Assembly: GCA_035949055.1 (NCBI GenBank)
Contig: DASZIO010000060.1
Span: forward strand, 1-64,000
Source of the DNA: Bog-756 sp035949055
Lineage (GTDB): Bacteria > Actinomycetota > Acidimicrobiia > Acidimicrobiales > RAAP-2
DNA: 64,000 nucleotides
Direction: 5' to 3'
The stretch's first letter is position 1; each line of letters starts with the position of its first letter. Shown piece by piece: positions 42,759-50,140 of the stretch. The position numbers were made by a program, and so were the translations under genes. The notes under the pieces were generated by a model, which had not been told where the DNA came from, did no database searches, and worked only from the letters and a program-made list of their open reading frames with translations.

Positions 42759-43154
42759 TCAGTCCTCTGAGACCAGGTCCTCTGAGACCAGGTCCTCTGA
42801 GACCAGGTCCTCGTCGCCGAGCTCGAGGCGGTCGAGCGTGAGCAGGGCATCCAACTGCGCGGCCATCTCCTCGATCTCCTCGGCCTCGTAGTAGTGCCGG
42901 TCGAGGGTGAGGGTGAGCTGTTGCTGCACAAGTGCCAACGCGTCCTCCGCCGCGGCGGCCGCGTCATAGACCGAGAACAGTCTCGCTTGCATGGCTTCCG
43001 CCGACACGAATTGCGAACCACGGCGCTGCGCTTCGTCGGGCAGCGCCCGCAACTGGTCGCCGGGGGTCGCCATACTCACGACCGGCTCGGTCACATCCTG
43101 CTCCGGCACATCCTGCTCCGGTTGGTCCTGCTGGTCTGCTGGCCCGTTCACCAT
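42759..43154 (-). CDS. Acidic hypothetical protein with a repeated DLVSE tail
   Basis: A 131-aa acidic protein. The N-terminal 30 residues hold PEQDVPEQDVTEP repeats. The middle (SVYDAAAAAEDALALVQQQL, DRHYYEAEEIEEMAAQLDAL) is predicted to be helical. The last 16 residues are three copies of DLVSE plus D, encoded by a 15-bp tandem repeat. No family is recognised. GGACGAG precedes ATG 43154. Tail length probably varies between strains. Confidence 0.7.
   Translation of the reverse strand: MVNGPADQQDQPEQDVPEQDVTEPVVSMATPGDQLRALPDEAQRRGSQFVSAEAMQARLFSVYDAAAAAEDALALVQQQLTLTLDRHYYEAEEIEEMAAQLDALLTLDRLELGDEDLVSEDLVSEDLVSED
42762..42806. repeat. 15-bp tandem repeat, three full copies
   Basis: Three identical copies of GTCCTCTGAGACCAG (42762-42776, 42777-42791, 42792-42806) plus a partial copy to 42812. 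Identity between copies indicates recent expansion. The unit is a multiple of three and encodes the DLVSE repeats at the C-terminus of the 42759-43154 gene, so length changes keep the frame. Confidence 0.95.
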
Positions 43155-43322
43155 CTCGTCCGTTCTCTTCCGTTCCTGGCCCCACGCCCACGGGACTCAA
43201 TTCATCTGATTCCGTTTGGTCAACACCGATCTGTCGGCCGATCTTCCGCACTCCTGAAGGAATCTCGAAGGCCCCGGGGCATCCAGGCCGCTCGGGTTGG
43301 CCACGAGAGGGAACCTGGCAGT

Positions 43323-43370
43323 ATGACTTCGATCGTGACTGTCGTGGACGCGGTCGGACGCGCCCGGTGA
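43323..43370 (+). CDS. Possible 15-aa leader peptide
   Basis: MTSIVTVVDAVGRAR then TGA. Its stop overlaps the GTG start of the FAD oxidoreductase as GTGA (43367-43370), the same overlap used by real gene pairs nearby. It may couple translation of a GTG-start gene that lacks its own Shine-Dalgarno. Low confidence because of its size. Confidence 0.25.
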   Translation: MTSIVTVVDAVGRAR

Positions 43371-44824
43371 CCGCGTTCGACGCCGTCGTGGTGGGCTCGG
43401 GGCCCAACGGCCTGGCCGCGGCGGTGACCTTGGCCCGGGCCGGCCTGGGAGTGACCGTGGTCGAGGGCGCCGACACTCCCGGCGGCGGGTGCCGGACCGA
43501 GGAGCGCACCTTGCCCGGCTTCCGTCACGATGTCTGCTCCGCCGTACACCCGCTGGTGCTGGCCTCGCCGTTCTTCCGCCAGCCCGCCTTTGACGCACTG
43601 CGTCGAGCCCTGCGTCAGCCGGAGATTCCCTTTGCCCACCCGTTGGACGGCGGACGGGCCGCCGCCGCCTTCCGGTCCGTTGCCGCCACGGCGGACTCCC
43701 TCGAAGAGGACGGGTCTTCCTACCATCGACTGCTGGCCCCTCTGGTGCGCCAGGCAACGACCATCGGCGAGACGGTGCTCGCCCCCCTCCGGACGATGCC
43801 CCACCACCCGCTGACCATGGTGCGCTTCGCCGGTTCCGGGCTCGTGCCGGCGAGCCGTCTGGTCACCCGCTTCAAAGCCGATGCGGCCCGGTCCCTGTTC
43901 GCCGGCGTGGCCGCCCATTCCATGTCACCGCTCACCGCGCCGTTGACCAGCGCATTCGGATTGCTGCTGATGTCCAATGCGCATGCGGTCGGTTGGCCGG
44001 TGGTCGCGGGTGGCAGCGCCGCCATCACCGATGCCCTGGTGGACGAGCTGGAGCACCTGGGCGGGACGGTCTCCTGCGGCCAGTGGGCCGGCTCGCTCTC
44101 GGAGCTGCCCCCTGCCAGGGCGGTCGTGCTGGACCTGGCTCCGGCCGGCCTGCTGTCCTTGGCCGGTCAGGATCTGCCGCCCGGGTACCGACGTTCGCTC
44201 GGCCGTTACCGCTACGGACCCGGCGTGTGCAAGGTCGACTGGGCGCTTTCCGGGCCGGTGCCGTGGACGGCGGAGGTGTGTCGCCGGGCGGGGACTGTTC
44301 ATCTGGGCGGGACCTTCGAGGAGGTGGCCGCCGTCGAGGCCGACGTGAGTGCCGGCCGGCACCCGCGTCGGCCGTACTGCATCATCGTGCAACCGGGTGT
44401 GGCCGACCCGTCTCGGGCGCCGACCGGCCGGCAGACGCTCTGGGGCTACTGCCACGTGCCGTCGGGGTCGACGGTGGACATGACCGGGGCCATCGAAGGG
44501 CAGATCGAACGGTTCGCTCCCGGGTTCGGCGACCTCGTGCTCAGTCGCGCCACGTTGAGCGCGGTCGAGGAGGAGCGGCACAACCCCAACTACGTGGGCG
44601 GCGACATCGGCGGCGGGGCGACGACCCTGCGGCAGACCCTGTTCCGGCCGACCGTCCGGTGGAACCCCTACCGCACCCCGCTGGCCCATGTCTATCTGGG
44701 CTCGGCCTCGACACCGCCGGGTGGCGGGGTACACGGGATGGGCGGGGTGTTCGCCGCCCGCACCCTCCTCCACGACCACTTCGGAGGCCCACCTCCCTTC
44801 CGGCCCGACCGGGCACCCGGCTGA
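43367..44824 (+). CDS. Phytoene desaturase-like FAD-dependent NAD(P)-binding oxidoreductase
   Basis: A 485-aa flavoprotein. VVVGSGPNGLAAAVTLARAG is the N-terminal dinucleotide motif, followed by GADTPGGGCRTEE. WPVVAGGSAAITDALVDELE is the substrate-domain signature, and GVHGMGGVFAARTLL the C-terminal FAD motif. It belongs to the CrtI-like group of amine oxidase-fold proteins, many of which are not carotenoid enzymes; no other carotenoid genes are nearby. The start is GTG 43367. Confidence 0.9.
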   Translation: MTAFDAVVVGSGPNGLAAAVTLARAGLGVTVVEGADTPGGGCRTEERTLPGFRHDVCSAVHPLVLASPFFRQPAFDALRRALRQPEIPFAHPLDGGRAAAAFRSVAATADSLEEDGSSYHRLLAPLVRQATTIGETVLAPLRTMPHHPLTMVRFAGSGLVPASRLVTRFKADAARSLFAGVAAHSMSPLTAPLTSAFGLLLMSNAHAVGWPVVAGGSAAITDALVDELEHLGGTVSCGQWAGSLSELPPARAVVLDLAPAGLLSLAGQDLPPGYRRSLGRYRYGPGVCKVDWALSGPVPWTAEVCRRAGTVHLGGTFEEVAAVEADVSAGRHPRRPYCIIVQPGVADPSRAPTGRQTLWGYCHVPSGSTVDMTGAIEGQIERFAPGFGDLVLSRATLSAVEEERHNPNYVGGDIGGGATTLRQTLFRPTVRWNPYRTPLAHVYLGSASTPPGGGVHGMGGVFAARTLLHDHFGGPPPFRPDRAPG

Positions 44825-44858
44825 CGCGTGATCCCCGCCCTGCCGCGGCTCGCCGGGG

Positions 44859-45653
44859 TCATGGCGGGTCGGCAGTGCGCTCCGGCAGCAGGAGCAGCGC
44901 CCCGGCCAGAAAGCACAGTGCGCCCACGAACGTTCCGAGGTTGGACAGCTCGACGTTCCAGATCGCGCCGGTGGCGGGGACGATGTAGGAGGCGACCGCC
45001 GAGCACCCGAAGGCGACGGAGCCCACCAGGTTGAGCGCGGTGATCCACCACGCGATGTTGCCGGGTGACCAGGTTCCCCAGCCGTGGCACACCTCGCACC
45101 AAGCGAGGGCACTGGCTATCAGGAAGCACACCGAGCCGACGGCGTCGGGGCGCCACACGTGATGGCGGACGGCCTGGCTGCTCAGGTCGGCCGATACCGC
45201 CGCCCCGGTGCTCACGTTGAAGTACACCGTGCCGACCAGTTGGATGGCGCCGGCCCACCAGTCGATGTGGTCGGGCCGGTAGGTGAACACCCGCGCCCAG
45301 CCGTGCACGGTCCCGCCCGCGGCCGCGTCGACCGACTCGCGGTACTGCAGCAGGGCGGCAGCGGTGAAGAAGATCGAGCCGACGAAGAAGGTCACCGCGT
45401 CGACCCGGGTCCCGACGGCGCCCGCAAATCCCGGTACCGCCCCGAGGGCGAACAGAGCCGAGCCCAGCGCGAAGAGGACGCCGATCCACCAACCGCGGGC
45501 GCCCGGGTCCCACCACGTGCCGCCCGCGGTGAACGTGGCGTGCTTGCGCTGTCGGCGTGACTCCCAGCGGGCGACCAACCCATCGGACCGCTCGTACTCG
45601 ATGAAGGTCACGAAGGGTCCAAGGCCGCCCTGTCTGCCGCCCGGTGTCGTCAT
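44859..45653 (-). CDS. Polytopic membrane protein with YrhK-like repeats
   Basis: A 264-aa protein with about seven hydrophobic segments arranged as repeated pairs: ARGWWIGVLFALGSALFALG, VDAVTFFVGSIFFTAAALLQ, and later WWAGAIQLVGTVYFN, PDAVGSVCFLIASALAWCEV and WWITALNLVGSVAFGCSA. The repeated W(x)I/A...VGS(x)xF pattern resembles the YrhK domain found in small membrane proteins. Function unknown. ATG 45653 starts close to the divergent MazF-tailed gene. It converges on the phytoene-desaturase-like gene. Confidence 0.78.
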   Translation of the reverse strand: MTTPGGRQGGLGPFVTFIEYERSDGLVARWESRRQRKHATFTAGGTWWDPGARGWWIGVLFALGSALFALGAVPGFAGAVGTRVDAVTFFVGSIFFTAAALLQYRESVDAAAGGTVHGWARVFTYRPDHIDWWAGAIQLVGTVYFNVSTGAAVSADLSSQAVRHHVWRPDAVGSVCFLIASALAWCEVCHGWGTWSPGNIAWWITALNLVGSVAFGCSAVASYIVPATGAIWNVELSNLGTFVGALCFLAGALLLLPERTADPP

Positions 45654-45809
45654 CGATCGGGGAGCCTCGAGCCGCCCTCGGTGAGCCGGTCGGTCCTCGG
45701 GCACCGTTCCAGTATCGTGCCCCAGACGCGCTCGGAGCTCTGATCCACTCTGCGAAGATGACCAAGGACGTCGCCCCGGTTCGGGTCGAGGAGCTGGAAG
45801 GGAACGACG

Positions 45810-46871
45810 ATGAAGGCCGCAGGCTCTGACACGGATCGGATGGTCACGCTTCGGGCCGCGGTGGCGAAGGTGCCTGCCGGCGAGCTCAAGGCCGCGCTCT
45901 CCCGCCCCGGGGCGGCTCCGTCCGGTGCGGCCAAGGCGGCCGTCAATGCCCTCAATGCCCTCCGTCGGCATCGCGACCCGGCTGCCGTGGTCGACCGGTC
46001 CCAATACCGGGCCGCCCTGCCCTACCTGGCGGCCGCGGTGGCCGAGGAGTGCCTGGCCCGAACCGTCGAGGCGCTCGGTGACCACTCGGAGAACCCGACC
46101 AGGGAGCAGCTGCTCGAGGCGATCGAGGAGGTCCGAGGTCCGTTTCCCGACACCACCATCGCGGTCATGCTCGCCTCGGTGGCGCACGACGACTTACCGT
46201 CATCCGCGCTCTGTGACCAGATCCTGGGCGACGACCCTCGTTTCGGGCTGATCGGTTCGGACGACGACAGCGGACCGGTCACCACGATCGAGCGGGACCC
46301 CGGCGAGACCAAGGTCGCCACGAGTGAGCAGCGAGCCGCGAGGCGGGCAAAGAAGGAGAAGGCGGCCGCCGAGCGCCGTCGGAGGGCCGAGGTGGCCAGC
46401 CGGGCCGAAGAACGGATCCGGCAGGCGCGTAAGGCCGAACGGGCCCGCACCCGGCCGTCCGAGGAGCTCGCCGCGGCGGAGGACCAAGGTGCCGCTACGC
46501 CGCGCCTGCCCCGCCCGGCCATGCTCACCCCGGCCGAGGAGGCGGAATTCGACCGCCACGACCCGTGGGTCCGTGGGGTGGTCTTCGCCTGGGTCCCTTA
46601 CGACTCCGACGACCGCTCCGCGCCCGACCTCGAGGGCAAGGCGCGGCGGTGCGTGGTGGTCGCCGGTTCACCGACCCATCTGTTGGTGCGGCCCGGCTAC
46701 TCGCTGGGCGGCACCAACAGCCCCGATAGGAAGGCCGTGCCATTGCAGGACTGGAGGCAGGCCGGTTTCGACCGTCCGACCTTCGTCGACGTCCACGCGG
46801 TGCCGGTGCCCCGGCCGGATGGCGCCCCGGTCGGGTGGCTCTCGACGGGCGACTGGGACGCACTCTGGTGA
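45810..46871 (+). CDS. Hypothetical protein with C-terminal MazF/PemK-like domain
   Basis: A 353-aa protein. Residues 10-145 are helical (ELKAALSRPGAAPSGAAKAA, YLAAAVAEECLARTVEALGD) with no known family. Residues 165-225 form a highly charged Ala/Arg/Glu coiled coil. The last 110 residues (HDPWVRGVVFAWVPYDSDDR, then ARRCVVVAGSPTHLLVRPGY, and VPLQDWRQAGFDRPTFVDV) follow the SH3-like barrel pattern of PemK/MazF RNases. No separate antitoxin gene is adjacent. GGAAGGG precedes ATG 45810. RNase activity is not shown; the domain may be a binding module. Confidence 0.78.
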   Translation: MKAAGSDTDRMVTLRAAVAKVPAGELKAALSRPGAAPSGAAKAAVNALNALRRHRDPAAVVDRSQYRAALPYLAAAVAEECLARTVEALGDHSENPTREQLLEAIEEVRGPFPDTTIAVMLASVAHDDLPSSALCDQILGDDPRFGLIGSDDDSGPVTTIERDPGETKVATSEQRAARRAKKEKAAAERRRRAEVASRAEERIRQARKAERARTRPSEELAAAEDQGAATPRLPRPAMLTPAEEAEFDRHDPWVRGVVFAWVPYDSDDRSAPDLEGKARRCVVVAGSPTHLLVRPGYSLGGTNSPDRKAVPLQDWRQAGFDRPTFVDVHAVPVPRPDGAPVGWLSTGDWDALW

Positions 46872-46886
46872 GGGTTCGACGACCGT

Positions 46887-46951
46887 CCCCTTGACCGAGC
46901 CGGTAGGCCTGAGCGGGCCGGGCCCCGGAGATCCCGGGCTGGATCAAGGGG
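46887..46951. terminator. Possible bidirectional terminator
   Basis: Perfect 8-bp arms CCCCTTGA (46887-46894) and TCAAGGGG (46944-46951) enclose a GC-rich 49-nt centre with its own potential stem. It lies in the 100-nt gap between the convergent MazF-tailed and FtsH-like genes. The long loop makes it less certain. Confidence 0.4.
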
Positions 46952-46971
46952 CGAGTTGGAACGGACCGGGA

Positions 46972-48867
46972 CTAAGTGGAGGGGACCGGGTCGGCGTCCG
47001 AAACCGGGCGGCGCTCCGATCCCGAGGCGCGGATGACCTCCAGGATCTCCTCCCCGATGAGCTCCTCGCGTTCGAGCAGGGCGTCGCGCAGGGCCTCGAC
47101 GACGTTCCGGTGCACGTCCAACATCCCGGTCACCGAGGCCTTGGCGTCGGCCAGGAGCTCCTCGACCTCGGCGCGGCGCTCGTCGGTGGAGAGGACCTTG
47201 GACACGATGCCGCCTGTCGGATACTCCATGGCCGCCGCCGACACCAGCGTCTGGCCCATGCCCAGCTGCCCCACCATCTGGCAGGCGTTGAGGGTGGCGG
47301 CCTGGAGGTCGCCGGCCACCCCGGTCGAGGATTCCCCGAAGAAGAGCTCTTCGGCCACCATCCCGCCGAACGCGATGTCGATGAGCGCCCGCATCTCCGT
47401 CTTCGTCTTGGTGAAGCGCTCCTCCTCCTCTGAGTGGCTGAGCAGACCGAGGGCGTCTTTGCGCTTGACGATGGTGAGCACCTCGAGCTTGCGACCCTTA
47501 CCCACCAACCACGCCACCGTGGCGTGCCCGGCTTCGTGGGTGGCGATGGTGCGCCGTTCGGCCTCGGTGTACTCGACGGGCTGGGCCAGGCCGATCTCCT
47601 CGGTCATCTTGGCGTGCTGAAGGTCGCTCCACGAGAGGCCCTCGTCGCCGCGCCGGAGCGCCCAGACCAACGACTCGTCCATGAGGTGCTCGATCATCAC
47701 CGGCGAATATCCGGCGGTGAGCGCGGCCAGGGTCTCGCGCCGGGCCGGCTCGTCGAGCTCGGGATGGTGGGCCTTCTTCCCCAAGTAGTAGTCGATGATG
47801 TCGCGCCGGCCCGACCGGCTCGGCAGGCCGAAGTAGATGTTGCGGTCGAATCGCCCGGGACGGAGCAAGGCCGGGTCGAGGTCACTGGCCCGGTTGGTCG
47901 CCCCGATGACCAAGATGTTGGCCGGTGGGTTCTCCGGCCGGCGCAGGTGCCGGTGGGCGGGGAGCCAGCTGTTGACGGCGTCGACCAGGCGACCCTCGAT
48001 GCGCAACCAGAACGGAGTCTGCTCGAACGACTGGAGTTGGATGAGGAGCTCGTTCACCACCCCGGGGACGCCTTCGCCGTGTCGTTGCCCGGCGCCCCGG
48101 GTGGCGCCGATGGCATCGAGCTCCTCGATGAAGCCGATAGCGCCCCCGTCGCGGCGGGCATGATGCCGGAGTGCTTTGAAGTAGGCGCGGATCTTGCGGT
48201 TTGTCTGGCCGTAGAACATCGACTGGAAGGCCGACGAGGAGACGAAGAGGAACGGCACCCCGGCCTCGGCGGCCATGGCCTTGGCCATGTACGTCTTGCC
48301 GGTGCCGGGCGGCCCCTCGAACAGGATCGCCTTGCGCGGGGATCCGCCCATCCGCTCGGCGAATGTGCGGTGGGCCAGGAAGAGGTTGAGGGTCTTGGTG
48401 ACCTCTTCGACCAGCGTCTCGGACCCGCGGACGTCATCGAAGGTCATGGAGAGCTCGTCGGGGCGGTAGAGGATGTGCGGTGACCGGCCGGCGGCGAGCA
48501 ACGGCACGACCATAACCAGTGCCAGCACGGTGATGAGGGCCATAGCCGGCACCAAGGGCATGAGAGTGGCGGGAAGATGCGGCGTCGGGAGCGTGGCCCC
48601 GGGGTAGAACAGATCGCGCAGCACGAGGAGGACGGCGACCGGAGTGAGCACCATGGCCGCCCGCTGCAGCCGGGTCGACCGGGCTCGCCGCTGATGGGCG
48701 CCCACGTCGGTGGTGGCCAGGTGGGCGACGCCTGCTGTCCCCATCGGCAAGGAGGCCGCCGGCGGTCCCGCGGCGCGCCACCGCGGGTTGCGGCCAGGAC
48801 GTCGCGCCGCGCTCTCCGACATCGGCTCCCGCCCTGCCGGGGGAACCGGTCCTTGATGGCTCACCAT
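46972..48867 (-). CDS. Divergent FtsH-like membrane AAA+ zinc protease
   Basis: 631 aa. Basic N-terminal tail to about residue 70, two membrane segments (71-88, 101-126) with a very short periplasmic loop, then an AAA+ module: Walker A EGPPGTGKT at 184-192, Walker B region GAIGFIEELDAIG near 243-254, and SRH TNRASDLDPALLRPGRFDR. The protease has HEAGH (444-448) and a third zinc ligand near Asp520 (TGVAGDLQAAT). The Walker B Asp-Glu of normal FtsH (FIDEID) reads FIEELD here. About 30 extra residues sit between Walker B and the SRH. GGAGGCAGGCC precedes ATG 48867. Role: membrane protein quality control, specific targets unknown. Confidence 0.92.
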   Translation of the reverse strand: MVSHQGPVPPAGREPMSESAARRPGRNPRWRAAGPPAASLPMGTAGVAHLATTDVGAHQRRARSTRLQRAAMVLTPVAVLLVLRDLFYPGATLPTPHLPATLMPLVPAMALITVLALVMVVPLLAAGRSPHILYRPDELSMTFDDVRGSETLVEEVTKTLNLFLAHRTFAERMGGSPRKAILFEGPPGTGKTYMAKAMAAEAGVPFLFVSSSAFQSMFYGQTNRKIRAYFKALRHHARRDGGAIGFIEELDAIGATRGAGQRHGEGVPGVVNELLIQLQSFEQTPFWLRIEGRLVDAVNSWLPAHRHLRRPENPPANILVIGATNRASDLDPALLRPGRFDRNIYFGLPSRSGRRDIIDYYLGKKAHHPELDEPARRETLAALTAGYSPVMIEHLMDESLVWALRRGDEGLSWSDLQHAKMTEEIGLAQPVEYTEAERRTIATHEAGHATVAWLVGKGRKLEVLTIVKRKDALGLLSHSEEEERFTKTKTEMRALIDIAFGGMVAEELFFGESSTGVAGDLQAATLNACQMVGQLGMGQTLVSAAAMEYPTGGIVSKVLSTDERRAEVEELLADAKASVTGMLDVHRNVVEALRDALLEREELIGEEILEVIRASGSERRPVSDADPVPST

Positions 48868-49024
48868 GGCCTGCCTCCAATAGCGCCCGCGACCACCGCG
48901 TAACGGTGGCGGCGCGGCGAACCTACGGCGGCCGTGGCGCGGCGTCAATTAAGTTCGCACAGGGTGTGCACACGGCAGCGAGGAGTGAAGGAATCCCCCT
49001 CAACCGTGCAGGTGCCGAGTCGGA

Positions 49025-49885
49025 CTACCCGGAACGGCCATTGAGCGATGGCACCGGGAACTCACGGACTTCGAAGTCGGAGAGGACCGTAGGACACAGT
49101 GTCGTCTTGGTGAGCGCGCACGATTCCACCGCGATGGCAACGCTCGCTCCGTCGGTCACCGCCGGCATCACCTGAGGGAAGATCACCGCGCCGGTGACCA
49201 TGTGGTCGCCGCCCGATCCTGCCAGCGTGCCGACCACGCCCGCAGGGTCCAGCACCGAAGTGATGTCGGGTGTGGGCATCGAGGAGAACTCGCCCGGCGG
49301 CTTCTGTCCATTGCAGTTGGCGTCGCTCTGCTGGAAGGAGGGAAGGGTGAAGAACGGGCAGACCAGGTCCACACCGGCCGAGCGCCCCGTGGTGTCGAAG
49401 GTGGCAAAGATTCCTTCGGCGCCGGCGGCTGGGGAGCCAGGCGTCGGCGGGTTGGGCGTCCCGGTGGGGACGACGGCCAGATCGATCGCACCGTCGTCGG
49501 CGGTGGTCTGGGTGCACGCCCAGCCGCTCGGTCCGAGGATCGAGTGGGTGCCGTCGGTGTAGAACTCCACCTGCCCGACCAGCACGGTGGGGATCGGTGC
49601 CAGAAGGACGGAGGGCTTCCACCCCTGACCGGGGAGCTGGCTGTCGTCGGCCGTGGTGCAGCCCACCACCGGGAAAGCCACGGCCACCTCGCCGGTCAGG
49701 GGAGCGGTGGTGGAGGTGGTGCCGGGCGCGGCGGCCAGCGACGACGTGGAGGAGGTGGCCGGTCCGAGGAGGTCGGATCCGCAGGCGGTCGCAGCCATCG
49801 CCACCAGGGCGAGGGCCACCGGGCCGACCCACCTGCCCGCTCGCTGACGCCGGGGCGGTTGAACGGGGACGGCGGGCCGGGTCAC
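49025..49885 (-). CDS. Putative lipoprotein
   Basis: A 286-aa secreted protein. The signal peptide ends in WVGPVALALVAMAATACGSD, with a lipobox-like ATAC. A Ser/Thr/Ala-rich linker follows, then a beta-rich extracytoplasmic domain with several cysteines (FPVVGCTTADDS, SGWACTQTTADDG, DLVCPFFTL, SDANCNG, ESCALTKTTLCPTVL). No known family. GTG 49885 has TAACGT 7 nt upstream on its strand and no Shine-Dalgarno: a leaderless start. It is divergent from the MFS transporter. Confidence 0.78.
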   Translation of the reverse strand: MTRPAVPVQPPRRQRAGRWVGPVALALVAMAATACGSDLLGPATSSTSSLAAAPGTTSTTAPLTGEVAVAFPVVGCTTADDSQLPGQGWKPSVLLAPIPTVLVGQVEFYTDGTHSILGPSGWACTQTTADDGAIDLAVVPTGTPNPPTPGSPAAGAEGIFATFDTTGRSAGVDLVCPFFTLPSFQQSDANCNGQKPPGEFSSMPTPDITSVLDPAGVVGTLAGSGGDHMVTGAVIFPQVMPAVTDGASVAIAVESCALTKTTLCPTVLSDFEVREFPVPSLNGRSG

Positions 49886-50140
49886 TGAGGGAACGTTAAG
49901 CCACCCCGGCGCCGGATCGGTGGTTCGTCGGCCGAGCCCCGGCGATTCCGAACGACGGCCCCCACACTTGGCCCACTTCACGTGTCCGTTAAGATAAGTT
50001 TCCGTAGGGGTAAGGGGTGAGGCCGTGGGGGGCGGGCCGAGATACCGGCGTCGGGCACCGGATCGGAGCCCCGAGGGCAGTACGGATGGAGGACCGGATG
50101 CGGCCGCGATGAGCGCGATGAGGGAGTCGGACGTCATCGC

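Noticed and set aside
42762..42812. Direct repeats considered as a CRISPR array
   Set aside because: The repeats are contiguous 15-mers without spacers and lie in a coding sequence; no cas gene is present.
42932..44824. An N-terminal extension of the phytoene-desaturase-like gene
   Set aside because: The extension is Pro/Arg-rich, antisense to the acidic protein gene, and the conserved dinucleotide motif begins right after GTG 43367.
43367..44824. Naming the FAD protein crtI
   Set aside because: No phytoene synthase or other carotenoid gene is nearby, and many members of this fold act on other substrates.
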